Assembly: GCA_963971305.1 (NCBI GenBank)
Contig: OZ020313.1
Span: forward strand, 22,703,260-22,767,259
Length of the DNA stretch: 64,000 nt
Direction of reading: 5' to 3'
Source of the DNA: Arcuatula senhousia
Lineage: Eukaryota > Mollusca > Bivalvia > Mytilida > Mytilidae
Under the pieces are notes generated by a model. That model saw nothing but the letters and a program-made list of their open reading frames with translations. It was not told the origin of the DNA and searched no databases. Position 1 is the stretch's first letter. Each line of letters begins with the position of its first letter. A program made the position numbers and the translations under genes. This document shows positions 32,556 through 45,636 of the stretch, in pieces.

Positions 32556-32891
32556 TTAAACCAAAACATTGGAAGGTCAAAATCCAAAACAGTTGAAAAC
32601 GAAAAGTACTCAAAACCAAAACGTTCGAACAAGGAAGCCAAATCCAGCACTGAGGATATCGACCATGTGCATTACAAGGAAAGAAACCTGGTGTTTTTAT
32701 CAATTTTGAATTTAACAATCGGAAATTTCAGCGACAATATATTAGAAATTTTATGGCAATTCGTGTCAGACAAGTCTGACTATCAGGCTTGTGATTACCC
32801 TCGGGGACCTCTGGTCCACCACCAGCGGTTATCGCTCAGTGGTTTCAAAATTACAAATACCAAAACGCGGGTATAAACGGTTAATTTTGAT

Positions 32892-32937
32892 ATGCTATAT
32901 ATCGATATTTCAAGGAGTAACCTCTCATCAGTAGCAT
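32892..32937 (-). ncRNA. Hammerhead ribozyme 4 of the 382-bp array
   Basis: Core and stems are intact. The unit that follows in plus-strand order is shortened (ACATTGAACG junction near 32950). Confidence 0.9.
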
Positions 32938-33054
32938 TTAAACCAAAACATTGAACGTTCGAACAAGGAAGCCAAATCAAGCACCGAGGATATCGACCAT
33001 GTGCATTACACGGAAAGAAACCTGGTGTTTTTATCAATTTTGAATTTAACAATT

Positions 33055-33610
33055 TCTTGTTATAGTGGGTTGATATATTGTATTCGGCAATAACCAACCT
33101 AAGCTAGCAGGTAGAACTTGTTGCTCTGTCAGAGTGGGTTGATTTATCATACTCGGCCATAACTCACCTAAGCTAGCAGGTAGAACAGGTCGTTGTCCTG
33201 TCAGAGTGGGTCGATATGTAGTACTCGGACATATCTCACCAGTGCTAGCAGAGAGAGAGAGCTGGTAGTTGTTTTGTTAGAGTTGGTTGATATATTGTAC
33301 TCAGCCAAAACTTACCTAAGCTAGCAGGTAAAACTGATTGTTGTCCTGTCATGGATGGTTGATATATTGTATTCGGCAACAAGTCACTTAAGCTAGCAGG
33401 GAGAACTGGTTGTTGTCCTGTCAGAGTGGGTTGATATATTGTACTCGGCCAACCTTCACTCACCTACGCTAGCAATTAGGACTGGGCGTTGTCCTGTCAG
33501 AGTTATTTGATACATTTTACTCGGCCATAACTCACCTAAGCTAGCAGGTAGAACTGGTTGTTGTGGACTTCCTGTCATAGTGGGTTGATATATTGTACTC
33601 GGCCATAAAT
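33055..33610 (+). repeat. 72-bp minisatellite, about eight units
   Basis: Units contain GTGGGTTGATATATTGTACT then CTCGGCCATAACTCACCTAA and GCTAGCAGG. Starts of GTGGGTT-type sequence fall near 33066, 33134, 33206, 33427 and 33581. Together with 31618-31695 it flanks the hammerhead array. Confidence 0.85.
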
Positions 33611-36035
33611 TAAACATTACACCCTGAAATATTAAGGAAAATGCACAATAATTTACCAAACATAGATTATTGATTCCAGTGAATGTCAAATAACTATGAA
33701 GCTGTTTAAGCTCCTTTCAACAGCTACTTGCTGAGAACAATTTATGTTACATGTAAAATATGCAGATTGAGTGTTACCAGTTGCAAAATAATACAAAATG
33801 TTGTAGTTGATTTTGATACGCGTTTGAGTGTTATATAAGATTGAAAAATAGATATTCTTGTTTTTTTTATGTTATTAGATAAATATTTCTTATTTTTCAC
33901 CTTTCTTTGGAAGCCCTTTTCCCCCTTTTGTTTAATGAACTTCTTGATTATCACTTGTCGATTACTGATAAAGTTTATTTAAAATTCCTTCGACTATTTT
34001 TTGGCAAAAAAAATTACTACATTCATAATCATTTTTAATTTGTAGTTCCATTTGATCGATCTAACTTATGATATTTCAGTACTTTAACCAATTTCGTCAA
34101 AGCTGATATTCAGCCAGAGGATCTATATTTACTTTTAAATTTACTACAAGAACAGTTTAGTGGTTTTGCTTTGAGGTCATTGATTTAAACTTGTTTGCAA
34201 TGAAAAACTTTAGATGCAGTAGAGATAGTGTGGGTATAAAGAAATAGCTTACTGATATTATACTGAAAATCCGAATTTATCAAATGAAATTTGAAAAATG
34301 GAGACTAAAAAAAAACCAGTAAACACTTACTAAACTACCGAAAATTAGACTAGATCAAAACGATGCATAGTTATTAAAAAATCATACAACAAAGTCTGAA
34401 ATCTTTTCACAGGTGAATTTCAAGCACTTGGGAAGGCGTACATCATTGAGATAAATTAAGTTAAGCAAGGTCGAAGATGAAAATGACAACCTTGAAAAAA
34501 ATGAACATGAAGTGGTGATGACGATGTGGAGAAAAAAAATACATACAGGTTTTAGCTATTTGAATTATTAAATTTACTTAAATTAGATAGAGAAGTAAAA
34601 AATCAAAAGTCGAAAGTGAAAGCAAAGTAAAAGTTAAGGGCTACGACAATTCAAATGTTCCATATGGCCATTTCGAAAATTTATTTAATCTTCAGTGATA
34701 TTAGGATCTAAAGTATTGGTAGTAATGCGAAAAAAATGATATTTACGATATCTTATGTTGAGGACACACATAATCAACGACAGATATCTTTATAATCAAA
34801 AATTTGAAGTGGATTGGTATGTCATGATTGACATGCGTTGTCACATTTCTATTGACAATGCAATGTTTATCCTTATGAGCTAATAACAATTGAAAGCTGA
34901 TACTTTTTCTAAAGACATTAAAAAAAAGAAACGTTGTAGATCACAAACCTCGCTCTATCAAACTTTATATATTAAGTATATTTTTTGCGGTAGGAGAGAG
35001 GCCAATCCAATATTAAAACATTCATACTCTAAAGCAATCTAATGTATGGATTTATCAAGCATTCCTAAATGCAAAATCATCCCAAATGAAATAATTTCAT
35101 CAATATAAAAGCTAATTATGTATTCATTAAAAAACTGTTTTAAATACTTTGTACAAGAAAATGTAAACATTTTTGGTCATATTAAATATTCTTTCTTGTG
35201 AATTAAAATAAAAGTATAAAGCTGATTTTAAATTGACATTATTTTTTAAATTGTTAACACTCGTATTTATGGAGAAAATATATTTACAATGTAGCACACA
35301 AAATGCAGAATTCAAATTGAATTTTTTTTTAGATAATTTACATTAATTTAGGAAGTATTTAATGGGAAATTCCAAGGACGGAAATCCAGTTATTTATTTT
35401 TAAAAGAAAACTTCTCCAGTTGTTGTTTCAGATATGATTTTATTTCTTAGTTTTGGTTTCATGTATTCGTATGTGGAGATTTTAATGCCTTTATGGATAA
35501 ATATCTAGCAAGGTATGCCAATAGTTTATGAAAACTCTAATACTAAAATTAACCGTTAAAATAACAACCTTGAAATAACTAGGTCAACAAATCAAACAAG
35601 TTAAGAAAAGATCTTATTGGAAATATCAACAGATTTTTAAAAAATCGACCTATTGTTTCTTGTGATCAGTACAAGTGTACCTTTACATTATGACTTTTTT
35701 GTACTGGTTCACGAAAGGCATGTAATTGTGATATAAATGCATTAAATAATACAATGAAGGAATGTCTTGTAGGGGAAATATAATACTCTAGCCATTTTTA
35801 TTTAAAAGGTGAATATCTAAATATAGAAAAATAGAATGCGTTTTCTGTCATGTTCACCAAGGGTTGTAGTATTGTTCTATCAACGAAGATTTCTTTCTAT
35901 TTGTATAATTTAAAACTTAAAGAGTAATGTTTATGCCATTCATTGATCCTTTAACTAAATTTTTGAAATAATTCAAAACATGTAACTAAATGATCATTTA
36001 TTTTCGAGAATTTTTTTTCGAGAAATTCAAATTTA
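33611..36035. other. AT-rich non-coding stretch
   Basis: No gene or repeat recognised. Confidence 0.5.
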
Positions 36036-36039
36036 ATTA

Positions 36040-36125
36040 ATAAATAATAATAATTATTATTAATAATAATAATAATAATTATTATTATTAATAATAATAA
36101 TAATAATTATTATTATAATCATAAC
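36040..36125. repeat. Alternating (AAT)n/(ATT)n palindromic microsatellite
   Basis: Blocks of TAATAATAAT alternate with ATTATTATT and would fold back on themselves. Confidence 0.9.
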
Positions 36126-36264
36126 TATAACAATGATTATAATAGAATAATAATAATGATAAAAATAGTACAATGAAACAGTAATAAAATTAAATTCTTG
36201 AATTTAATTTATATAGATTTGATCTGAAACAATTAATAGTGCACAATATCACTTAAAAATTGCT

Positions 36265-36345
36265 CATAGACACCATATCTAAAAAATAAAGAACATACAT
36301 CTTAAACACGAGGAATTGTTCTACTAACTCCACACGGCATGCTTA
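36265..36345 (+). repeat. Fragment shared with the hammerhead unit at 61.3 kb
   Basis: CATACATCTTAAACACGAGG and AATTGTTCTACTAACTCCAC match 61330-61395, which lies inside the 405-bp hammerhead unit. No ribozyme is left here. Confidence 0.65.
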
Positions 36346-36349
36346 CTAG

Positions 36350-38215
36350 TCCCAGTTATACACTACTTCATAGTTAGAAATTTTGTACTGTTAACTCATG
36401 CTTTATCGACGTTATTTGTTCAGATAAATTTGAGTCTAGAACATATCATAATTGACCTTAGTTAACTTTTTTTAAGCTTTTCACATTCGTGAAGTAGCTA
36501 AATACATGTACATGTTGCTTGTGACCCGAGCACATATATTACCAAAAAATGAATATATATATTGTTAATTGCTTGTAATTCCGGAAATAGTGGATTATAT
36601 AGAATGCTATTTATAGCCTTTCATCATATTCTTAAAATTTATTATTCATCGTCTAACGTCTAAAGAAAATCATTGATTAATACTTAGAAATTTTGTATTA
36701 AATATCTTTAATTTGTACTTCAAATCTGAGGTCCATTGCAAATTCAGAAAGATAGATTTACGTGCAAATCCGACTTCTTCCTTTTATTACAGACAATTCA
36801 TTCAACTCATGGCAGATTCGTACCAATGGGTTGCAAGGAGTGCAAGATTACCCCCTTTGAAGAAAATACTTAAAATTCCTAGTGATTTTTTGTCAAATTT
36901 ATATATTGTCAAATTGTTGCTAAATCCCAGTTGCACCTCTCAATTTTCTTAACGCCCGACCGTCTACAAAAACCTGCAAGAACATGAACATAAAATTTTC
37001 TCTTGTTCTGAAAACGCATAACCATCATTTATATTTCTAATTAATCTAGGTAAGCATCAGTCTAAATGACAGCTCTACCTGTTGTTACAAAAAGGTGATA
37101 ACACAATACTTGGAATAGTTTAAAGATGATAATTCATCGCTTTCTAAGAAATCTAATTCATCAAGTATATGAAAAACTTAAATCTGATACGGAAATATTT
37201 AAGATCTGGCAATTATTTAGAAGTTTGACACAAATGATTTCTTAGAAAGGTGTTTTATTTTTAGTATTTAGTTCTAAAAACATTCATTGATTAATTGAAC
37301 ACTAAATTAAAACTTTTGCGTTATGATTTGTTATATAACACACAACAGGTTGCTGTGGTTTTTTTTCCTTCCATTTCTCACCAATCTACTTTACGAGACT
37401 AGTACTATTTTGTTTGATCTTTTATGATTATTTCTATTAGTAAAAAGCTTTATCTTTTTCAAAAAAATAACATCTTGCTTTAAAAAAAAAGAAAACAACA
37501 AAACCAGTAAACGAATTAAACAATTAAACAACAAATAAACAAGAAAGCGAGATTTAATTTCACAATGTTTTATTGTTTTCTATACTTATTTTAATTTCCT
37601 GATGACATATCATCAAGTTTCTCTTTCAAAAATAAAAAATGAAATTAATTTATGCATACTTTCGATTGTTTATACTTACTTATTATAGTTCACAAAAATA
37701 GCAAAGTTTATCCATTCAGAAAACGACATAAGAAGTAAAAAACCAACACATGTTAACCTGTCATCCATGTGGAACGTTACGTAAATGTACAAACAGAAAT
37801 CGGAAGCTTTCCGAAAATACCTATTATAATCTAAGCGATATGACATTGTATATTTCCGATATTCATATTCTTGTGAAGTAGGTTTTCTACGAAATGATTA
37901 TATATAAGATAAACGAAGTAAGGCAACCCCTAATAAGGTATACATTATATCTAAAGGTTGAAATATTAATAACATATCAATCTTGGACTGTGCAATTGTT
38001 TTAAATTTTAAATATGTTAACTGTGTGAAATATTAACAACATTTAATAAATATAACGTAGTTTTTAAAGTTTTTGTCTATACCCGTACATTCATTGACGA
38101 ATTTAAGTTTTTTCATGACATTTTAAAAATGTTTAATTAAAAACATCTTGAGAGAACATCAGTATCACTTAATGTAAAGCAATATTAAGACTAATTAATT
38201 AATTGATTCACATAA
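36350..38215. other. AT-rich non-coding stretch
   Basis: Includes a short open frame at 36713-36952 with no recognisable domain. Nothing supportable as a gene. Confidence 0.45.
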
Positions 38216-38279
38216 TGCAGAGGGGAAAAGCTGCAAAATTACAAATACCAAAACGCGGGTATAAACGGTTAATTTGGAT

Positions 38280-38325
38280 ATGCTATATATCGATATTTCA
38301 AGGAGTAACCTCTCATCAGTAGCAT
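38280..38325 (-). ncRNA. Hammerhead ribozyme, 38-kb dimer, first
   Basis: Core and all stems are identical to the 31.7-kb copies. Confidence 0.9.
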
Positions 38326-38660
38326 TTAAACCAAAACATTGGAAGGTCAAAATCCCAAACAGTTGAAAACGAAAAGTACTCAAAACCAAAACGTTCGAAC
38401 AAGGAAGCCAAATCCAGCACCGAGGATATCGACCATGTGCATTACAAGGAAAGAAACCTGGTGTTTTCATCAATTTTGAATTTAACTATCGGAAATTCAG
38501 CGACAATATGTTAGAAATTTTATGGTAATTCGTGTCAGACAAGTCTGACTACCAGGCTTGTGATTACCCTCGGGGACCTCTGGTCCACCAGCAGCGGTTA
38601 TCGCCCAGTGGTTTCAAAATTACAAATACCAAAACGCGGGTATAAACGGTTAATTTTGAT

Positions 38661-38706
38661 ATGCTATATATCGATATTTCAAGGAGTAACCTCTCATCAG
38701 TAGCAA
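38661..38706 (-). ncRNA. Hammerhead ribozyme, 38-kb dimer, second
   Basis: Core intact. The outer base pair of stem I is lost (TAGCAA for TAGCAT on the plus strand) because the element ends here. Confidence 0.85.
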
Positions 38707-38819
38707 AATTTGAATTAAAACTGGTTTGTCATTGCTTCTTTAATCCTTTCGATTCTGGAAGTAAGTCTATAAAAACTAAAAACTAAGACAAAATAAGTGT
38801 AGTTCAAAATAATTTGAAC

Positions 38820-39030
38820 AAGCCTTTTCAGCTCACCTGGACCTTTTTTTTGCTTTAATGCAATCTCATCTTTCAAAGGCGTGATTCAATACATCCCACA
38901 TTAAACACGGGGTTCACGGGAGCCTGAATTGCTCACCTGGTTCTTAAGCAATAAGGTTCTTTTCTATAAGGGGTCAATTGACAACTTAGACCAAACGGAG
39001 ACTTTCGTGAAGCTTAATGAGCTGCAAGTT
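38820..39030 (+). repeat. Bivalve non-autonomous repeat, fragment
   Basis: GGGAGCCTGAATTGCTCACC and TTGACAACTTAGACCAAACG match the family at 16790-17620. It is interrupted by the TTAA element that follows. Confidence 0.6.
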
Positions 39031-39033
39031 TAA

Positions 39034-41034
39034 GGTAGCACCATACAAAGGTTGTTTTAGTCCGACCATCACACTTTAAACTTGCATAACTTTCTTATTA
39101 TTTTACCAATTTTAATAAATGAGACATCATTTGAAAGAGGAAATGTAACCCTTTATGATGATACCTACAAAAATTAACTATAATGTATAACAGATGGAAT
39201 TACTGTTCAAAATTAAAAATTTCAACACAACTGACTCAAATGAAATTAGCTCTCCTAGCATTACAAATATCTCTTTAACATTGATTTAATCTGAATCAAC
39301 ACAGCATGACCTTCAAAACCGTGTCTCAGAATTTTCCTATCACATTCCATTCTCCAATAAAGCAATATTTTGTGTACAAGGCTTTATTGCATAAGGGGTC
39401 ACTCTATTCAATGTGCCATAAAATATTTTCTGAAGCTTTAATCTAAAATCTAAGACACGGTTTTGTTGATAATAGACCTTGGAATAACATATCCAAAAAC
39501 CAGCCACATTGGGGTACTCATGTGGGAGCTAAATTCAATCAAACTTTACTTTTCTCTTGAAAAATGAAAGTGGAAAAACCCCAAAAATATCAATTTCCTA
39601 CTTTGAGCCCCATTTACTAGATCAAATGGCATGATTCTACCATGGGAGCACTGTAGGAATCTTAGATCATCATAAATCAACATTTATTTGACCTATAAAC
39701 CTTAGTTTCATCCACACAAACATTAAATATAGCCCAAAATGCACAACCCCATACACTTAACTCAGAATTTGCGGGAAATATCACCTGCTGTAATGTTTCA
39801 TTCATTATGAGAGTGCATTAATATGATCTCGCCATAAAGGATTAACAAAGTGCTGAAATGAGATCCCAACATTAATGAGTTGATTCAATACGATGCCTAC
39901 AATAATATTGAGTTACTTTGTGCAGCCATTTTTAGATATGCTTTTATGCAGAATCACTCCTAAATGACGATTCTATGCAATCCCATCATTAATTAGGTAA
40001 TTCAATGCTCCATGTATCCCAATGTACTTCAACGCACCCAAACATTAAAATGGTTCTTATATGCAACCCGACCTTACCGAGGCCCACTAAATTACGAATA
40101 AAATGATGCTTCTTTGCAACCTTAACATTACAAGCCAAAAGGGCCAATCTAAATTATGGGGACCTACACTAGAATCATCATAATCATCTTCAGTGTTTGA
40201 AGACTTTGATCCAGAATCGAAAGAATTGAAGGGTCAATCATATTTTTACCAATTTCTAATCTGAATGTTGCGGGTTCTTCTACATTTTATGAAGTAATTA
40301 GATAATGGGTCTTGGTTTTGCTATACATTAAGTGAAATGTAATACTTCTTTTTAAAAGGCTATTGGATAAAACACTTACTTAGAACAAACATGATAACAT
40401 TTTAGTAATATGCAATGAATAATAGCTCGAATGGTACCTCTTTGTTGCTTTTACAGAAAAGAAAGAAAATTATGGATACAATGCTCTTTTTTCAGGTAGT
40501 ACAATAGTAAAAAAATCGCTAGGATAGAATTTTCTTACATTTTATCATAAGACGTATCTAAGTGAGTGCATGTGTTTGAAAAAAAAATTAAAACGAATAG
40601 GTCACCTTGCTAAACTTTTGTAGAAAATTGATCGAAAACAGTGCAAATTTGGCTATTTTTACATTGATGATATAGGGGAAAATGGTTTAGTAATTTCACG
40701 GGATAGATTTTTGTCAAAACATTAATTTTGGTTAGTTCCTCGAAATTAAAGTAAAAAATCATGGGGTCACCTTTCATTTTCATAAAATAAATTAAAAAAA
40801 ACCCTGAACTTTCCCTACACATTTCAAACAAGTTAGCTATGATTATTGAAAAAAAAATACGGGAAATGTTAATAAATGAATATTACAAATAGGTTTTGTT
40901 ACAAACTTTTTTCTTCTCATAATTTATCATAAAAACAATCTTGATAAAGTTTTTAAAAAAGCAATGTTTTTGCCTTTGCTTAAATTTGCTAACATGCTCA
41001 GAATAAATGCTCAGTGTTAGACCACTGTACTACC
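39034..41034. mobile_element. TTAA-flanked non-autonomous element, 2.0 kb
   Basis: The ends are GGTAGCAC at left and the complement GTACTACC at right, flanked by TTAA (39030-39033 and 41035-41038). TTAA targets are typical of piggyBac and Kolobok elements. No transposase frame was seen. The interior is AT-rich, with no recognised coding sequence. Confidence 0.6.
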
Positions 41035-41769
41035 TTAAGACTGTAGTTTTTGTCATGTTGTCAGTATGAAAAGGGTAAGATGAATACAAAATATCAATTG
41101 AAAAATATTATTAGTGAGTATAAATGCCAAATCGGCTGTCAATATTTTACAAAGATTTAAAGATTATCTTAAGAAAACAGTAGGAAGGTAAGTAAAATAA
41201 AAAATACTCATTGTCAAATACAATCGAAATATGTATCTTTACCTAGCACCGAAAGATATCGACAATGTGTAATACTAGAAAAAATCGTGACCCTTAAACT
41301 TAGATAGTCTAAAAAATTGACAAATTTCATATTAGACTGAAAAAGGCATTAAGTCAATAAGCATGACATAAAACTACAATATAAACAGATTGATGAGAAA
41401 CAGTCTTTAAGTGGAGAGAAATAAAAACACCACAATGTTTATACTTATTTTCGATACCAATTTCTAAACAAATCCCTAGTTTTCATGTCAATTGCTAAGG
41501 TCAAACAAGTATGTATTCGTTTATTGCATTCTGAAAAACATACATTTTCAGTGAACATTTGAGTACTTAAAACATAGGCAGTCGTTGGCGTATAAACAAT
41601 CTACAGTTATTTCCATTGAAATAAAAAAATACATGGGCAAATAAAAGAGCAATATCAGATAAAGACCGTTTTTGTGTCTCTGTGCAAGTGAATTTTTCAA
41701 ATTCAACCTTAGCTAAAGTGATATTTTTGTAACTTTAGATAGTGAAATTTCATTTGACACGCTGAATAA

Positions 41770-41990
41770 ACTATTGGCAACGCGACGGGTGTGCTATAGC
41801 AAGCAGGAACTGCTTACTCTTCCGGAGCACCTGAGTTAACTCTTGTTTCGACTGGAGTTCGCGTTGTTGATTGATATTCAGTTATTTTGTGTTTCCATGT
41901 TTTGCATGTTGTCTGTTTTTGTCCCGTTCTTGTTGGTGTTTACTGCTTTTGTCTCTGCCCTTTCGGACTTTTGACATTCGGATACCCTAT
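41770..41990 (+). repeat. Tail fragment of the reverse-transcriptase element
   Basis: Contains GGCAACGCGACGGGTGTGCT, CTTCCGGAGCACCTGAGTTA and the TGTTTTGCATGTTGTCTG block. The same order is seen inverted at 55565-55790 behind a reverse-transcriptase fragment. Confidence 0.65.
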
Positions 41991-42280
41991 TGGTAACTCT
42001 GCTTCTTTCATTACTAATTTCACAAAAAAACTACATCAAATTTCTTATTAGAATTCAATAGGCTTGGCGTTTGCTTCTTTGTGCTTCTCATATTATTTTG
42101 CTATAAATATTGTTAAGCAAACCACAGGCGCACAAAACTATGGATTTAACATCGGCAACCTAATGTTTCTTTAACTTTTCTTTGTAGGTCACATATTAGC
42201 TGAAACAAACAAAAAATTAGCCTCTTGAAATAAATATTTATTCATTTAAGTATTTTGCGCACATGCACATGGTTTTTTAA

Positions 42281-42645
42281 GGGAGTACAAGCCTGAGATT
42301 TTTTGTAATTAAAAGTTTTTTAGAATAGAAAATTTGGAAAGAATAGCTGAAAATAGCTAGACTTTATGAAAAAAGTTTTCAAAAACATGGAGCCGTTTTC
42401 AAGATATAAGCACCTAAAAAAACTTCTCTAGATTTTTAATAGGAAATACATTGAAAGTTCGTCTTCTGCTTTAACATAGAAATTGTAATTAGAATAGAAT
42501 GAAATTGTTATAGGGTGTTTATAATGACCATCTCTTAATAGTTCTGAACAAATATTAAGAAAACATGTTGAAATTTTTTTAATGCATTTGAATGGATAAA
42601 AGCCGAGGATCTCGAAAATGTTCAATTTCTAAGGCTCGTACTCCC
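42281..42645. mobile_element. TTAA-flanked MITE, 365 bp
   Basis: Inverted ends GGGAGTACAAGCCT and AGGCTCGTACTCCC, flanked by TTAA on both sides (42277-42280 and 42646-42649). Non-coding. Confidence 0.75.
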
Positions 42646-42872
42646 TTAAGCAATTATGCAAATTTTCGTTTAATTTGTCGGTTTCATAGAATAAGAACTC
42701 AAAACAGAACAAACAGTCAGGTCAATTTGTGCTCTTAAATTTTTTCAGTGAAATCATGCACAAGATTGATGACCATTCATCATTTATTATGTCAGGTGTT
42801 ATCATATTTCTTGTTCATGTTTTCATTCAGAGAAAATATATTGTTATTTCCTTTTTAGGTCATTTTTTCATA

Positions 42873-43333
42873 GACCTGTATATTAAATAGATTTGCAAAT
42901 TGGTGAAACCTCACAATATGTCATGCAAATAAACGAAATTTTATACAAAATAAGCAATTTGAAAAGTACAACTTTATACTATAATATCTCAAAAACCATT
43001 TTACATGATTCTTTTTTTACAGCCATCCTTAAATGATTTGAGATTTTACATGTGTTAAAACAATTTTTATAACCTTTGGCACTTTAGAGAAGTTTCAAAA
43101 GAGCACATACTACCCTAGTTTTTTTATATAAAAAATACAATATTGTACAAAATTTTGGAAAAGTTTTCACTTTAAATCGTCACAAAAAGTTTATTCCTTA
43201 ACCAAATGAAATGAAATTTCCTACAGATATTCCTTAAAGTAAGAAAAATAAACAAACTTCCATTTATAAACCAGTGATATTTCACACATATACTGGACAA
43301 TTAACAAGTTGCAAGTCTATTAAATATACAGGT
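42873..43333. mobile_element. TA-flanked MITE, 461 bp
   Basis: Inverted ends GACCTGTATATTAAATAGA and its near complement TCTATTAAATATACAGGTC, flanked by TA. Fits a Tc1/mariner-type non-autonomous element. Non-coding. Confidence 0.65.
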
Positions 43334-43339
43334 CTATGT

Positions 43340-45235
43340 TTTTATGATTAAGATTAAAAACATAACATACAACATTGTAAGAAAATAATATATATTTATA
43401 AATGATTTTTTAGAATTCTAAAACAATTGAACATTAATCCCATATATAGTTTTACATTAAACAATTTCTTTATCGAACCATGTTTTGTTACTTTTATTTT
43501 TTTCGACATTGACCAATGCTTTACAGGTGAATAAAAGAAAAGCGCTTCAGAATATCCGACCTATTTAAAAACCTTTTACCGTTAGTTACATTAATCCTTT
43601 TTTAATTTAGTTATTCACAACCTACCTAAATGCGAGTAAAATTTAAAACTCAATTCCAAACAAAATTGTGCATAATAATTTGTTTTATAAGCTTATACCT
43701 GATTGGCCAATTCAACTGAGACAATCTACATTAAACAGTATAATATAGGTTGGCGCCAAAAGATGTATTCATACGCTCTCAAAAAGAACATGATGTTTCT
43801 ATTGTAATATTTATCAACGTCATTAAATGAATATCAATATAGAACCAACTGAAACTGGAATTGAAACATACATACAAACACAGATAACAACATTGTCATG
43901 TGGGAAGTTGCAAAAACACATTTACAAATTAATCTACCACAGGAAAAATGATCTGACATAGTACAAAATGAGAGATAATGATTACATATCGAAAGTGGTG
44001 TCCATTTATTAAAACATTTTTTTAAGAAAAAGTTACTACATTAAAAATGTGAATGTTCAAAAATAACTTTCCACTACACAACAAATGTCTCTTAATTTAA
44101 AGCTGTAAAATTTATACATAATAAAGCATTTTTCTAAAAAGATTCAGAAGTTGGATGATCTATCTAAAACTACAAAACAAATATTGAGATGATCTTCTCA
44201 GTAGAACAAACATTAAACACTAATCGAAATAATCACGAATCTGATTGATAAAAACAAGGTCGTCCAAGTTCCGAGAGTATGTACACCATTAAAATATAAC
44301 TAGAATTGAAATTGCGAGCAATAGCAGATGTCACCCCAGTTGCATCTTGTTCACCATCCCCAAATTAGTGTAGATATAAATAGTTGCTGCTATATTCAAT
44401 AACTTTGATTATGAATTTTTCATGAAAAGTGACGTTTTTGCCTCTAAAATTGCATTTTCGCAAATAACGCAAAAACGGTAAATATTGCTTCACATTTTTT
44501 TTGTCAATTCTGAGATAAATTATTTGTCTATCCACATGCAAAATTTTAGCCGCCCCCGAGCACCTAGGTTACCGAGATATAAGGCGTCAAAAATCGTTTC
44601 TTCCGGCGGCCATTTTGAAAATGGCGGCCATTTTGGAAAAGATTTTAAACGTCCACGGCACAACTTCAGATGACTACCTTGGAGTTGGCAAAGTTTCATG
44701 TCATTCTATTCACCCATCTCCAAGAAAAACGTCGGACAAAATTTTGTGGAAGAATAAAATGGCGGCCAATAGAATAACAACATGTCACCCGACTTTCGTC
44801 TGGGGTGACATAATGATAAGGAGGAATATCATTATCAACCCCGAGAATGAAAATTCATTTGCTTTGTGTGTGAACAAATTGGCATGAAGAATTGAAATAA
44901 GATGCTTTGTAATTTTATTTAGTTTAAAAGCACAATTCTTCAAAATGTTCATTTGAAAATAAACATAAAATCGTTACTTACTTTATATTAAAAGTAACGT
45001 AATTTCCTTTTAAGGCACACATTCTCTAAATTTGGTTTTAGTTTATTACATTTGAATTTAAGACACTTGGCGTGATTAGAGTTTTGGTGAAAGTTCAAAC
45101 TACATTTCAGACTTTATTTTGATTGTTGCTTACAGTATTTCAAAAAAAAATTCTGAAACTTCACCGATAGGTTTTCATTCTCTATCACGTGATAGTATTT
45201 TTAAACTAGACCAACTATTCCATTTAGACAGCTTA
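43340..45235. other. Non-coding stretch
   Basis: AT-rich. At 44600-44640 GGCGGCCATTTTG occurs twice in tandem. The short frame at 44615-44887 has no known domain. No gene supported. Confidence 0.4.
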
Positions 45236-45239
45236 TGTC

Positions 45240-45345
45240 CCATTTTCACTTACCTGGACAGAACGTCAAGGTTCAAGGTAACTATTGTCATCACTTGGCG
45301 TCCGTCGTCGTTGATGTCGTTATCTGTCAACGCTGTCTGCCGTTA
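45240..45345 (-). repeat. Terminal fragment of the bivalve non-autonomous repeat
   Basis: On the minus strand it reads as the GACGACGGACGCCAAGTGAT end of the family seen at 17540-17600 and 59190-59230. Confidence 0.6.
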
Positions 45346-45636
45346 GTTAACATATTTTTCAATTCTGAAACTAGTATACTTTAATTTAATTCAATTAATC
45401 CAAAGGGGTTGCATTTCGACTTTTCATGTAAAGCTGTCATATAAAATAGAATAGAAAATACACTCATGGACAAAAAAAAACATTACACCTCGATTATAGA
45501 TTTTGGTTATTTACTAGTTTTTTTCCATACTGAGGTTTGACATGGAAAATTTGTTGATAATGACGAAAAACGCTGCCGCCATTTTGATTTAAGAAAAAAA
45601 TAAAAAATGAATATTTATTTATATTGGCTCAAAAGT

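Larger units (their letters stand above)
31700..33050 (-). mobile_element. Hammerhead-bearing 382-bp tandem array (retrozyme-like)
   Basis: Ribozymes start at 31745, 32128, 32510 and 32892, a spacing of 383, 382 and 382. Units are nearly identical, and the fourth lacks about 60 bases after its ribozyme. Each holds the ribozyme, a CCAAATCCAGCACYGAGGAT block and the CAGACAAGTCTG palindrome. No coding. The monomer size and the self-cleaving core fit retrozymes, which spread through circular RNAs. Confidence 0.88.
38232..38706 (-). mobile_element. Hammerhead-bearing dimer of the 382-bp family
   Basis: One full unit and the start of a second, almost identical to the 31.7-33.0 kb array. Ribozymes start 381 bases apart. 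The second unit stops just after its ribozyme at 38705. Confidence 0.87.

Noticed and set aside
32031..33097. Repeated 100-codon minus-strand frames
   Set aside because: They are the 382-bp hammerhead unit read as protein. The ribozyme explains the conservation and no domain is present.
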